Assembly: GCA_964571845.1 (NCBI GenBank)
Contig: CAZNDM010000102.1
Location: 1 to 53,352 of the forward strand
Length of the DNA: 53,352 bases
DNA from: WFZT01 sp964571845
GTDB lineage: Bacteria; Hydrothermota; Hydrothermia; B15-G9; WFZT01
Direction: 5' to 3'
Shown: positions 1 through 8,191 of the stretch, one piece after another
Position numbering within the stretch: the stretch's first letter is position 1
How the letters are laid out: each line of letters begins with the position of its first letter
Translations under genes and position numbers: made by a program
Notes under the pieces: model-generated
Databases searched by the model: none
Told to the model about the DNA's origin: nothing
Seen by the model: the letters and a program-made list of their open reading frames with translations, nothing else

Positions 1-59
1 TCTGTAATATTCAGGGGCTCGGGGGGGGAACAGCTAAACTCAAGGTTAAATAGGTTTTT

Positions 60-102
60 TTAGGTGGCGGGCCCCCCGCTCCGGGGGCCCCCCGCCACTT
101 AA
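60..102. terminator. Imperfect GC-rich hairpin upstream of rubredoxin
   Basis: GTGGCGGG (64-71) pairs with CCCGCCAC (91-98), and an inner C-run pairs with a G-run, leaving a bulge of three C. Outer A/T and G/U pairs extend the stem to 60-102. No U-tract follows on either strand. It resembles the perfect hairpins at 1499, 18004, 23333 and 25168 and probably ends transcription from a gene lying left of the window. Bases 1-59 hold nothing I can identify. Confidence 0.5.
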
Positions 103-122
103 AATTCTCCCACACACTCCCC

Positions 123-128
123 TTATAA
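123..128 (+). promoter_or_regulatory. -10 box before rubredoxin
   Basis: TATAAT lies 20 bases before the ATG at 149 and is followed by the ribosome binding site AAAGGAG (about 136-142). I see no convincing -35 box at 17-18 bases spacing. Confidence 0.45.
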
Positions 129-148
129 TTTACAAAAAGGAGAAACTC

Positions 149-313
149 ATGAAAAAATACAGATGCACTGTCTGTGGTTATGTTTATGACCCAGAAAAAG
201 GCGATCCTGACAACGGGATCGCACCCGGCACACCTTTCGAAAATCTCCCCGATGACTGGACATGCCCACTCTGTGGCGCTGAAAAAGAAGAATTTGAACA
301 AATGGAGGAGTAA
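149..313 (+). CDS. Rubredoxin
   Basis: A 54-residue one-iron electron carrier, the normal rubredoxin length. It has the two CxxCG knuckles that bind Fe(Cys)4: CTVCG near residues 6-10 and CPLCG near 39-43, with the family's aromatic residues (YVYDP, DDWTCP). The ATG at 149 is preceded by AAAGGAG at good spacing. The flavodiiron gene starts 2 bases after the stop, so the two are co-transcribed. In anaerobes rubredoxin passes electrons from NAD(P)H:rubredoxin oxidoreductase to flavodiiron protein for reduction of O2 or NO. The reductase is not in this window. Identification is secure; the partner assignment rests on neighbourhood. Confidence 0.96.
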   Translation: MKKYRCTVCGYVYDPEKGDPDNGIAPGTPFENLPDDWTCPLCGAEKEEFEQMEE

Positions 314-315
314 AA

Positions 316-1503
316 ATGGCAGTTTTTAAGATTAAAGAAAACATATACGAAGTCGGTGCTATTCACTGGGATAGAGAAATCTTTGATGAACTTATCCCTC
401 TACCCCACGGAACATCCTACAATGCGTATCTCATTAAAGGCTCTGAAAAGACGGCTCTCATTGACACAGTTGACCCTGAGACCATGGAACAGTTGCTTGC
501 CAACCTGAAACACCTGAAGGTGGACAGGATTGACTACATCATATCGAGCCACGCGGAGCAGGACCATTCTGGTGGTATCCCGGAGCTTCTGAATCTCTAC
601 CCGGAGGCAAAGGTCGTCACCAACGCCAAGTGCAAAGCCTTCCTCATTGACCTGTTACACATTCCTGAGGAAAAATTCATCGTGGTCAATGACGGTGATA
701 CCCTATCCCTCGGAGACAGGACACTGGAATTCATCCTCACTCCATGGGTTCACTGGCCAGAAACGATGACCACCTACCTCGTTGAAGACAAAATTGCCTT
801 CACATGTGACTTTTTCGGTTCTCACCTTGCAACGACAAACATGCTGATAAACGAGGATCCCGTTGTACTCGAAGAAGCAAAAAGATACTATGCAGAAATA
901 ATGATGCCATTCCGCCGTCAAATAGCCAAGAATATCGAGAAGCTTGAGAAAAAGGAGATTGAAATCATTGCGCCAAGCCACGGACCTGTTTACCTTAAGC
1001 CCGAATACATAATAAACGCCTATAAAGACTGGATAGACGAAAGCAAGGTTACGAACACAGTGATACTCCCCTATGTTTCAATGCACGGAAGTACCAAGAG
1101 AATGGTCTGTCACTTCATAGATGCACTGGTGAAGCGGGGGATTCATGTAAAACCGTTCAATCTTACAAAGGCTGATCTTGGGCAGCTTTCAATTGCGCTT
1201 GTTGATGCCGCAACACTCGTGGTCGGCACACCCATGGTGCTTGCAGGAGCGCATCCGGCAGCGATATATGGTGTGTTTCTCGTAAATGCACTCAAACCAA
1301 AGATCAAGTTTGCATCTTTCATAGGGTCATACGGTTGGGGCGGCAGGATGCTCGACCAGATGAAAGGATTGCTTACACAGATAAAACCTGAGATTCTGGA
1401 GCCCGTTGTGGTTAAGGGAAATCCAAGACCTGAGGACTTCAAAAAGCTTGATGAGCTTGCAGACAGGATACTTGAGAAACACAGAGAGATAGGGGTTATA
1501 TAA
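316..1503 (+). CDS. Flavodiiron protein (A-type, FprA-like)
   Basis: A 395-residue cytoplasmic O2 and/or NO reductase. The N-terminal metallo-beta-lactamase-like domain (about 1-245) has all the expected diiron ligands: H79, E81, D83 in SHAEQDHSGG, H146, D165 and H222 in PSHGPVY. The C-terminal flavodoxin domain (about 250-395) has the FMN phosphate loop in YVSMHGSTKRM. There is no extra rubredoxin or flavin-reductase domain, so it is the minimal class A type that needs a separate rubredoxin, which is encoded 2 bases upstream. The stop codon lies inside the arm of the hairpin at 1499-1551. Whether O2 or NO is the main substrate cannot be told from sequence. Confidence 0.95.
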   Translation: MAVFKIKENIYEVGAIHWDREIFDELIPLPHGTSYNAYLIKGSEKTALIDTVDPETMEQLLANLKHLKVDRIDYIISSHAEQDHSGGIPELLNLYPEAKVVTNAKCKAFLIDLLHIPEEKFIVVNDGDTLSLGDRTLEFILTPWVHWPETMTTYLVEDKIAFTCDFFGSHLATTNMLINEDPVVLEEAKRYYAEIMMPFRRQIAKNIEKLEKKEIEIIAPSHGPVYLKPEYIINAYKDWIDESKVTNTVILPYVSMHGSTKRMVCHFIDALVKRGIHVKPFNLTKADLGQLSIALVDAATLVVGTPMVLAGAHPAAIYGVFLVNALKPKIKFASFIGSYGWGGRMLDQMKGLLTQIKPEILEPVVVKGNPRPEDFKKLDELADRILEKHREIGVI

Positions 1504-1551
1504 TTGTAGAGGGGCGGGGCGCCAGAGGCGCCCCGCCCCTCTACAATTATA
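1499..1551. terminator. Perfect 25-bp hairpin between convergent genes
   Basis: Arms 1499-1523 and 1527-1551 are perfect reverse complements separated by the 3-base loop AGA. The stem includes GGGGCGGGGCGCC. It separates the convergent flavodiiron and cytochrome genes and contains the flavodiiron stop codon, so it is placed to act as a bidirectional terminator. No U-tract follows on either strand. Confidence 0.7.
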
Positions 1552-1567
1552 CACACCACGGCTTAAC

Positions 1568-2119
1568 TCACTTCTTCTGTAAAAACTCCTCGAGCTTTTC
1601 CGAGAAATCTTCCCCATGCCCAACATAATCGTGGCATTCAAGACAGTTGGGCGTCTTGCTCTCCTGGAAAGCTTCCTTGTGGGATTCCCTCGCATCCTCA
1701 CTCATTCCAGGGGCATCCGTTAAGTTCTTGTGGCAGTGAAGACAGCTTTTGACATATACATACTTCTCAGGCTCATCAAGCTTTTTCTGCCAATCCACCC
1801 TGCCTGCTCCTGTAATGTGCACTACAAAATCCTTTGTACCACTGATACCTTTAGCTATGAGGTAATTAACAACATTTGTGCCGTGTGGAAGATGACAGTC
1901 TGTGCACTTTGCCCTTTCCACACCCCTGCCGTTCTCGTAGTCCGGTCCATGAGGTCCTGCCTTCCAGGTGTCGTACATAACCTTCATCTCGTGGCAGGAT
2001 GCACAAAACTCGGGTGAAGATGTGGACTGAACGATCTGAGCTCCAATCAAGGAGATTACAAAAGCGGCGACAGCACCAACGATGATACCAAGTATCAACG
2101 ATTTCTTAACATTATTCAT
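1568..2119 (-). CDS. Membrane-anchored tetraheme cytochrome c, NapC/NirT/NrfH family
   Basis: 183 residues. An N-terminal membrane anchor (about 7-29) is followed by a periplasmic domain with four CxxCH haem sites: CASCH (39-43), CTDCH (72-76), CLHCH (126-130) and CLECH (159-163). This is the standard layout of quinol-oxidising NapC/NrfH proteins, which pass electrons from the quinol pool to periplasmic reductases. No terminal reductase such as NrfA lies beside it, so its partner is unknown. SD GGGAGGT precedes the ATG, and a promoter with consensus -35 lies at 2145-2174. It faces the flavodiiron gene across a hairpin. Family is secure, partner enzyme open. Confidence 0.9.
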   Translation of the reverse strand: MNNVKKSLILGIIVGAVAAFVISLIGAQIVQSTSSPEFCASCHEMKVMYDTWKAGPHGPDYENGRGVERAKCTDCHLPHGTNVVNYLIAKGISGTKDFVVHITGAGRVDWQKKLDEPEKYVYVKSCLHCHKNLTDAPGMSEDARESHKEAFQESKTPNCLECHDYVGHGEDFSEKLEEFLQKK

Positions 2120-2144
2120 ACAAATACCTCCCGAATTTTTGGCT

Positions 2145-2174
2145 ATGATAAAAGTGACGGATTGTATATGTCAA
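2145..2174 (-). promoter_or_regulatory. Promoter of the tetraheme cytochrome gene
   Basis: On the minus strand, TTGACA (2174-2169), an 18-base spacer and TATCAT (2150-2145) lie about 26 bases before the cytochrome start at 2119, followed by SD GGGAGGT. Confidence 0.6.
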
Positions 2175-2199
2175 TAACCCATTATGGCTATATCAGCAT

Positions 2200-3297
2200 T
2201 CACATGAGCTTTAAAAGCTCCTCTATCTCAAGAGTCATCCGCTCATTCCAGCCCGGTAATCCCTGAACCGTTCTCTTTGCCGCTTCCATCATCCTTTCTC
2301 TGTTTCTCAAAACCCTGACAACCCTTTCAGCAAATAAGTCCGTATTAAATGCCGGCACAACAAACCCGTTTACCCCGTCTTTAATCAACCTCTCCGTCCC
2401 GGGTACATTGAAAGCCACAACTGGAACGCCATTTGCCAGAGCTTCCAGCACCGGCATCGTATAGTTCGCATAAACATTTGTCGATATGTAAACATCCAAT
2501 TCTGAATAGAACTTCAATGCCTCAAAGTATGTTTTCCCGGGAATAAAGGTAACCCGACTATCGCTTAACTTTCTTTTGATCTCATACTCACCAAAACCGA
2601 GAATGTAAAATCTGACATCCTTCTGAAGCTCAAAAACCCTCTCAACAATTTCTGGCAAAAACTGGATTCCCTTCAGGCGGTTGAATCTACCGATCCAGCC
2701 AACAACAGGGGGGTCATGGGGCTTTGTGCCGTAAACCTTATCAGGGAGAGGATTCGGGAGGTTCACCACCTTATCTTCTGGCAAGCCAGCCTCGATGAGA
2801 GCCGCAGCACCTCCTGATCCATCGTCCACGACAAACACTTTATCCGGATTGAGGGCAATTGAAAACCTTGTCGGAAAGTCCAGAACCCATTTGAGTAATC
2901 TCCCATACTTTCTGAAAAAGATAAGGCCCGAGAACTTCTGGGCAAATGGGACTCCATGTTTTTTTGAAAGTAACTTTCCAGCAAGGGATGTCATGTTGCA
3001 TACGGAGTAAATGAGATCAAACTTCGTATTTGACACAGCTCGTACCATACTCAGATTTTGAATTATGTAGTTAAGAGGGATCGTGGCTATTCTGATCTTC
3101 CTTTTAACTGGAAGGAGCTTAACCTTAACTGGCAGGAAGTTCGGGGGAAAATCATTTCGCGTGGATGGAAAAGCAAATATCGGTTTTATTCCTCTCCTTA
3201 TGAGGTATTCCCTCAGGTATGCATTTTCCGGTGTACCTTTTACTGTATGGAGGTCAAAATCGTCGTCCCAGCAGGAGAGAATTAGAATTTTAGCCAT
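2200..3297 (-). CDS. Glycosyltransferase family 4
   Basis: 365 residues with a GT-B fold layout. The C-terminal nucleotide-sugar half has VVGWIGRFNRLKG (198-210), a predicted strand around YILGFGE (231-237), and MPVLEALANGVPVVA (281-295), the GT4 donor-binding region. It transfers a sugar from a nucleotide-sugar donor to an unknown acceptor. It starts inside the end of the FemAB-like gene (16-base overlap), so both belong to one leftward operon. The usual first Glu of the E-x7-E motif is replaced in NYTMPVLEAL, although the second Glu (E285) is kept. Together the two genes suggest a role in cell-envelope or exopolysaccharide assembly, but sugar and acceptor cannot be named. Confidence 0.85.
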   Translation of the reverse strand: MAKILILSCWDDDFDLHTVKGTPENAYLREYLIRRGIKPIFAFPSTRNDFPPNFLPVKVKLLPVKRKIRIATIPLNYIIQNLSMVRAVSNTKFDLIYSVCNMTSLAGKLLSKKHGVPFAQKFSGLIFFRKYGRLLKWVLDFPTRFSIALNPDKVFVVDDGSGGAAALIEAGLPEDKVVNLPNPLPDKVYGTKPHDPPVVGWIGRFNRLKGIQFLPEIVERVFELQKDVRFYILGFGEYEIKRKLSDSRVTFIPGKTYFEALKFYSELDVYISTNVYANYTMPVLEALANGVPVVAFNVPGTERLIKDGVNGFVVPAFNTDLFAERVVRVLRNRERMMEAAKRTVQGLPGWNERMTLEIEELLKLM

Positions 3298-4202
3298 TTT
3301 TTAAAGCTCGTTTTTAAATTTCTGGCAAGGTTGTGGTAAATGGTCTTTTTCCAGTAAGTACGCATGGGCTTGAAGTTTACGCCGAAACTTCTTTTAAATT
3401 CAAGGATTCCCCTCATAGATGGTGATGTTAATCCAAGTGAATATGTATGAAGTCCAGACTCCACTGAGTGTCTGATGGAAAGGTCAATCAGAAACGACGA
3501 CAGATTCTTCTCACTCCACACATGGGAGAAAGCAAAAGCCTTTCCACTGTAAAACACATTGAGTATGTATCCTACGAGTTTACTGCCTCTGAACGCCAGA
3601 TAGCCGAAAAGATTTTCTCTTCCAAGGTTTCGAACAACAGCTTTAAAGAAATTCTTCGGGTAAACATGAATGTTTCGTGCCTCAGCAAACTGTCTGTACA
3701 TGGGATAAAATGTCTCTACATCTTTTTCACTGTCGAGAGGTATTAAATCAGGCGGGTTTCTGTAAATTTTTCTTATGATTTTCCTTCTCGATGAGGAGTA
3801 TCGGGAAAAAACATCCTCGTAACCTGCCGAGAGGTCAATGATTGCTTCAACTGATTCGATAGGTTTTAGCCCTTTTGACAGGATCTTGAACTCAGGATCA
3901 TCAATCGCAACTTCAGAAAAATTCGAGAAGTCAAAATCAAGTGTTAAACTGGAATCCAGACTGCCCACAGGGCCTCCAAAAGTCTGGTATGGTAGAGAAT
4001 AAAATGCCCTGAGAGGTCCTCTTTTAAACACAACTCCAGGTATAACAACTCCCTCACCTATGAGGAATTTCAGGGATGTTCCGGGGATTGCCTCGATCCA
4101 GGCACGGAGAAATTGAGGATAACGGAAAATACATTTATAATTTGAATTCTCAAGGTATCTTTGATATTCTTCGAGGCTGATATCCCCGAGTGTGAATTTC
4201 AT
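3282..4202 (-). CDS. FemAB/GNAT-like acyltransferase (BioF2-like)
   Basis: 306 residues from the ATG at 4202. An upstream extension of the frame to 4646 would run through serS and is not credible. The sequence resembles the FemAB-like (acetyltransferase-6) group: an N-terminal GNAT-like half, a central RRKIIRK stretch after SRYSSS, and a C-terminal GNAT half with GYLAFRGSKLVGYIL and a final FKRSFG segment typical of the group. Relatives add amino acids to lipid II or modify exopolysaccharides. A TATAAT box ends 6 bases before the ATG and there is no SD, so the mRNA appears leaderless. The GT4 gene overlaps it downstream. Substrate unknown. Confidence 0.75.
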   Translation of the reverse strand: MKFTLGDISLEEYQRYLENSNYKCIFRYPQFLRAWIEAIPGTSLKFLIGEGVVIPGVVFKRGPLRAFYSLPYQTFGGPVGSLDSSLTLDFDFSNFSEVAIDDPEFKILSKGLKPIESVEAIIDLSAGYEDVFSRYSSSRRKIIRKIYRNPPDLIPLDSEKDVETFYPMYRQFAEARNIHVYPKNFFKAVVRNLGRENLFGYLAFRGSKLVGYILNVFYSGKAFAFSHVWSEKNLSSFLIDLSIRHSVESGLHTYSLGLTSPSMRGILEFKRSFGVNFKPMRTYWKKTIYHNLARNLKTSFKKWLKF

Positions 4203-4208
4203 GGTGTA

Positions 4209-4214
4209 ATTATA
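4209..4214 (-). promoter_or_regulatory. Leaderless -10 box of the FemAB-GT4 operon
   Basis: TATAAT on the minus strand at 4214-4209, then 6 bases, then the ATG at 4202. Transcription starting at the usual distance would begin at the A of the start codon. No SD and no good -35 box are visible. Confidence 0.6.
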
Positions 4215-4226
4215 CGGTCTTTTTGA

Positions 4227-4247
4227 TATAATTATGCACAAGGAGGT
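4227..4247 (+). promoter_or_regulatory. serS promoter -10 box and SD
   Basis: TATAAT (4227-4232) is followed by a strong SD AAGGAGGT (4240-4247) that sets the serS ATG at 4255. The 52-base divergent region thus serves both operons, one with an SD and the other apparently leaderless. Confidence 0.6.
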
Positions 4248-4254
4248 CTGATTT

Positions 4255-5532
4255 ATGATCAATGTTAAATTGCTCAGAGAGCATCCGGAAGTTTTAAAAG
4301 AGGCTCTCAGAAAAAGAGGATACGATACGGACATCGTTGACGAACTCGTTGAGCTCGACCGCAGGAGAAGGGAGATCATTAAAGAAGAGGACAGTTTGAG
4401 AAGTGTGAGGAATGAAAAATCAAAAGAAGTGGCAAAAATTAAGAAGAGTGGTGGAGATGCATCCGGGATTATTGAAGAGGTTAGAAAAATTGGTGATCGT
4501 ATCAAGGAGCTTGCGGCTGAGAGGAAAAAAATAGAAGAGGAATTCAACCAGAGAATCCTTGAGATTCCCAACATACCACACGAAAGCGTGCCGGTGGGAA
4601 AGGATGAAACCGAAAATGTGGTCAGGAAAACCTGGGGTAAGATCAAAGAGTTTGATTTCGAGCCCCGTCCCCACTGGGACCTTGGGGAAATGCTCGGAAT
4701 TCTTGACTTTGAGAGGGCAGGAAAAATCTCAGGATCGAGATTTGTTATTTACAAAAATAAAGGTGCACTGCTCGAAAGAGCCCTTATCAACTTTTTCCTC
4801 GATGTACACACAAAAGAGCATGGTTATGAGGAGATATATCCTCCATACCTTGTGAGAGAAGAATCGATGTTTGCTTCGGGACACCTGCCGAAGTTTAGAG
4901 AGGAGATGTACTTTGCGCCTGAGGATGGGCTATTTTTGATTCCCACAGCAGAAGTTGTACTTGCAAATCTCCACAGGGATGAGATTCTCAACGAGAAAGA
5001 ACTCACGAAAAAATATGTTGCCTATACATCGTGTTTTCGTCGGGAGGCTGGTTCCTATGGAAAGGATGTAAGAGGGATGATCCGTGTGCACCAGTTCAAC
5101 AAGGTTGAGCTTTTCAAGTACACAAAGCCTGAAGATTCTTACGACGAGCTTGAATCCATGTTAAAAGACGCAGAGAAGATTCTTCAGATGCTCGAAATTC
5201 CTTATAGAGTCATCGAGTTATGCACAGGAGATCTCGGATTTGCTGCGACAAAGACCTATGACATAGAGGCGTGGGCACCGGGATTAAACAGATGGCTTGA
5301 GGTATCATCTGTCTCAAACACAGAGGATTTTCAGACGAGAAGGGCAAATGCGCGCTTTCGCAGAAAAGACGGCAAAGTTGAATTCATGCATACACTTAAT
5401 GGTTCGGGACTTGCCACTCCCCGTGTGTTTATCGCCATTCTCGAAAATTATCAGCAAAAAGACGGCAGTGTTGTCATACCGGAAGTCCTCAGGCCCTACA
5501 TGGGAGGAATTGAGGTAATTGAGCCCTTATGA
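4255..5532 (+). CDS. serS: Seryl-tRNA synthetase
   Basis: A 425-residue class II synthetase that activates serine with ATP and charges tRNA-Ser. The N-terminal two-helix coiled-coil arm (about 28-102), which grips the long variable arm of tRNA-Ser, is followed by the catalytic core. Motif 2 FRREAGSYGKDVRG (261-274) and motif 3 with NGSGLATPR near 380-388 are intact. Length is normal. The start is set by AAGGAGGT. Its stop overlaps the start of serA (ATGA, 4 bases), so it leads a serine operon with serA and a class V aminotransferase. Confidence 0.97.
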   Translation: MINVKLLREHPEVLKEALRKRGYDTDIVDELVELDRRRREIIKEEDSLRSVRNEKSKEVAKIKKSGGDASGIIEEVRKIGDRIKELAAERKKIEEEFNQRILEIPNIPHESVPVGKDETENVVRKTWGKIKEFDFEPRPHWDLGEMLGILDFERAGKISGSRFVIYKNKGALLERALINFFLDVHTKEHGYEEIYPPYLVREESMFASGHLPKFREEMYFAPEDGLFLIPTAEVVLANLHRDEILNEKELTKKYVAYTSCFRREAGSYGKDVRGMIRVHQFNKVELFKYTKPEDSYDELESMLKDAEKILQMLEIPYRVIELCTGDLGFAATKTYDIEAWAPGLNRWLEVSSVSNTEDFQTRRANARFRRKDGKVEFMHTLNGSGLATPRVFIAILENYQQKDGSVVIPEVLRPYMGGIEVIEPL

Positions 5533-7103
5533 AGCTTAAAGTCCTGATTACAGATCATCTGCCTGAAAAATCCTTTGAAATATTCAGGCAGGAGGGTGTT
5601 GAGTTTGATTATCGTCCCGGCATCAGTTACGAAGAGATACTTGAGATTATCGACAGGTATCATGGTATAATCACACGCAGCAGAACGCCGGTTACCAAAG
5701 AATTACTCGAAAAGGGCAGGAAATTAAGAGTTGTAGGCAGAGCTGGCGTCGGTGTTGACAGTATCGATATCGAGGAAGCCTCAAGAAGGGGTATCCTCGT
5801 GGTCAATACCGCTGGCGGTAACCGCATCTCAGTGGCAGAACTCACTATTGGACACATGATAGCATGTATTAGGGGAATTCCCTACGGACACAGGGGGATT
5901 GTGGAAGGAAAGTGGTATAAAAAAACCCTGTTCGGCCACGAACTTTACAAAAAGAACCTCGGTATAATCGGACTTGGACGGATTGGGTCTGAAGTCGCAC
6001 GGCGTGCCCTTGCTTTTGGAATGAACCTTTATGCCTATGATCCTTATATTCCTGAATCCAAGGCAGAGAAACTCCATGTCAAACTGCTGAAGAAACTTGA
6101 TGATCTTTTGAAAATTTCTGATATCATCACAATTCACGCACCGCTGACAGAGGAAACTCGCGGAATGATATCCCATAGAGAGTTCTCAAAGATGAAGGAT
6201 GGTGTCGTAATACTCAACATTGCACGAGGGGGGATCATCGACCACGAAGCACTTTTTGAAGCCGTAAAAAGTGGGAAAGTGGGTGCCTTTGCCCTTGATG
6301 TGTATCCAGAAGAGCCGCCTGGAAATTTCCCGCTGAAGGACTTTCCATTCATGAGTCTCACACCTCACATTGGAGCCAATACTCAGGAAGCCATGGAAAA
6401 TGTGGCGAGTATGGTTGTCTCTGATGTCATCAACGCCCTGAGAGGCAGAGAGGTCAAAAGCCCAGTAAACTTTCCCCTCCAGGAATCCTCTGCCACTCCA
6501 TTCGTAAAATCTTACAAAAAACTCGCTGAAAGGATGGGAAAGCTCTTTCCTGCACTGTTTGGTCTGAAATCTCCGATCATAGAGATCGAATTACTCGGTA
6601 CTGCGAAAAACCTTGGAGACATCGTGAAGGCATACTTCCTCAAAGGACTCCTCTCTCAGATCACAGATGCACATGTTAATGAGATTAATGCCCCCTATCT
6701 TGCCAGGGAAAAAGGAATTGAAATCGTGGTCAAAACCGGGGATGGTCTCCACAATTTCAAAAATATCATCATTGTAAAAGGATATAACGGCGGCAAGAAT
6801 AAAATCGCCGGTAGTGTTTTTGATGAGAAATACTACAGAATTTTAAACATCAAGGACTTCTGGTTCGAGATTGAGCCGCGTGGAGAGCTCCTGTTTTTTG
6901 AGACCATAGATATGCCGGGAATAATCGGTGAAATCGGTTACAAAATCGCCTCAAGAGGTTACAATATATCTGACCTGCGATACTTTACAAGGAGAAAATT
7001 CGGACTTGGAATCCTGAAACTGGACAGAAAACCGGAAAAGGATCTGATAGACGAGCTCAAAAGCCTGGATTATATAACAAATGTTGCCTATGTCTCGCTA
7101 TGA
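5529..7103 (+). CDS. serA: D-3-phosphoglycerate dehydrogenase
   Basis: 524 residues, the long form with an additional substrate-binding domain and a C-terminal ACT domain (about 450-524), the usual site of serine feedback. It oxidises 3-phosphoglycerate to 3-phosphohydroxypyruvate with NAD. Visible motifs are VGRAGVGVDSID, the NAD fold GLGRIGSEVA (about 148-157), catalytic Arg in NIARGGIIDHEAL, Glu in DVYPEEPP and His in TPHIGANTQEA. It overlaps serS by 4 bases at its start and the aminotransferase gene by 4 bases at its end, so all three are translationally coupled. Confidence 0.96.
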   Translation: MKLKVLITDHLPEKSFEIFRQEGVEFDYRPGISYEEILEIIDRYHGIITRSRTPVTKELLEKGRKLRVVGRAGVGVDSIDIEEASRRGILVVNTAGGNRISVAELTIGHMIACIRGIPYGHRGIVEGKWYKKTLFGHELYKKNLGIIGLGRIGSEVARRALAFGMNLYAYDPYIPESKAEKLHVKLLKKLDDLLKISDIITIHAPLTEETRGMISHREFSKMKDGVVILNIARGGIIDHEALFEAVKSGKVGAFALDVYPEEPPGNFPLKDFPFMSLTPHIGANTQEAMENVASMVVSDVINALRGREVKSPVNFPLQESSATPFVKSYKKLAERMGKLFPALFGLKSPIIEIELLGTAKNLGDIVKAYFLKGLLSQITDAHVNEINAPYLAREKGIEIVVKTGDGLHNFKNIIIVKGYNGGKNKIAGSVFDEKYYRILNIKDFWFEIEPRGELLFFETIDMPGIIGEIGYKIASRGYNISDLRYFTRRKFGLGILKLDRKPEKDLIDELKSLDYITNVAYVSL

Positions 7104-8191
7104 AAAAACCAAGATTATTTACACCAGGACCAACTGAGGTTCCGCCTGAAATTCTCAGTGTCCTTGGAAAACCCATACCACACCACAGAAAACCCGAATT
7201 TAAAGAAGTTTTCTTAAAAGTCAGGGGCAAGCTCAAGGAGCTTATAAAATCTGATGTTGCGCCACTTATATTCTCAGCTTCCGGCACCGGTATGATGGAG
7301 GCAGCAGTTGTCAACTTCTTTTCACCTGAGGATAAGGTGCTCGTGATATCTGCCGGTAAGTTTGGAGAGAGGTGGTGTGATATTACAAAAATCTACGGAC
7401 TCGATGTAACCTGCCTAACTTACGAGTACGGCTTGACTTTCAATAAAGAAGATGTGGAAAGAGAGCTCAGGAGGGCAGATTACAGAGGAGTTTTTGTTCA
7501 ACACACAGAGACATCCACGGGTACCGAGCATGACATTCGATTTCTTGGTGAAATTTTGCCCCCTTCTACACTCCTCGTTGTTGACGCTGTCTCCAGCTTT
7601 GGAGTGTACAGAATATTTCCGGAAGAACTTGGGATAGATGTGCTATTGTGGGGATCCCAAAAGGGACTCATGCTTCCTCCCGGATTGGGTTTCATCTGGT
7701 TTTCCAGAAAGGCGGAAAAGGCAGCTCGTGATTCCAAGTTGCCGAAATTTTATTTTGATATACTCAAAGAGGTAGAACCTCAAGCCAAGGCAAGTCCAAG
7801 ATTTACCCCATCTGTCAGTCTCATTATGGGTCTCGATGTAGCTCTCGATATGATTCTGACAGAAACCATCGAAGAGGTTGAAAACCGGCACAGGAAAATA
7901 GCAAAACTTATAAGATCATCGGCGTCGCAGGCAGGATTTAAGTTATTTTCAAAAAACCCGGCAATAAATCTTACTGCCATTGAAACCCCGGAAGGTGTGT
8001 CTTCGACAGAGATTGTCAGGTTTTTCGACGAATATGGATTGAAAATCGCTACAGGTCAGGGAGTAATTAAAGAAAAAATCTTTCGAATAGGACACATGGG
8101 TTATGTGGATCTGGCAGATGCTCATATGCTATCGTCTGTTATTGAGAATCTTGCGAATTTTTTGAACAAGAACCACAAAAAGGATGGCTAA
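7100..8191 (+). CDS. Class V aminotransferase, probably phosphoserine aminotransferase
   Basis: 363 residues of the serine-pyruvate/alanine-glyoxylate aminotransferase type. The N-terminal substrate loop FTPGPTEVPP, SASGTGMMEA near 59-68, the PLP-binding Asp in VVDAVSSFG (160-168) and the Schiff-base Lys188 in WGSQKGLMLPPG are present. Proteins of this type replace SerC in several bacteria and archaea. Lying directly behind serA with a 4-base overlap, it probably turns 3-phosphohydroxypyruvate into phosphoserine. Serine-glyoxylate or alanine-glyoxylate exchange is the alternative. No phosphoserine phosphatase is in the window. The last 63 bases overlap the end of the convergent gene at 8129. 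Confidence 0.87.
   Translation: MKKPRLFTPGPTEVPPEILSVLGKPIPHHRKPEFKEVFLKVRGKLKELIKSDVAPLIFSASGTGMMEAAVVNFFSPEDKVLVISAGKFGERWCDITKIYGLDVTCLTYEYGLTFNKEDVERELRRADYRGVFVQHTETSTGTEHDIRFLGEILPPSTLLVVDAVSSFGVYRIFPEELGIDVLLWGSQKGLMLPPGLGFIWFSRKAEKAARDSKLPKFYFDILKEVEPQAKASPRFTPSVSLIMGLDVALDMILTETIEEVENRHRKIAKLIRSSASQAGFKLFSKNPAINLTAIETPEGVSSTEIVRFFDEYGLKIATGQGVIKEKIFRIGHMGYVDLADAHMLSSVIENLANFLNKNHKKDG

Noticed and set aside
11..301. Minus-strand ORF opposite rubredoxin
   Set aside because: It is a shadow of the rubredoxin gene, whose CxxCG motifs are unmistakable.
1327..1701. Minus-strand ORF spanning the hairpin between the flavodiiron and cytochrome genes
   Set aside because: It overlaps two well-identified genes in other frames and has no recognisable protein features.
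4203..4646. Extension of the FemAB-like gene upstream to 4646
   Set aside because: The added part is antisense to serS, Ser-rich and unlike the family; the ATG at 4202 has a matching -10 box.
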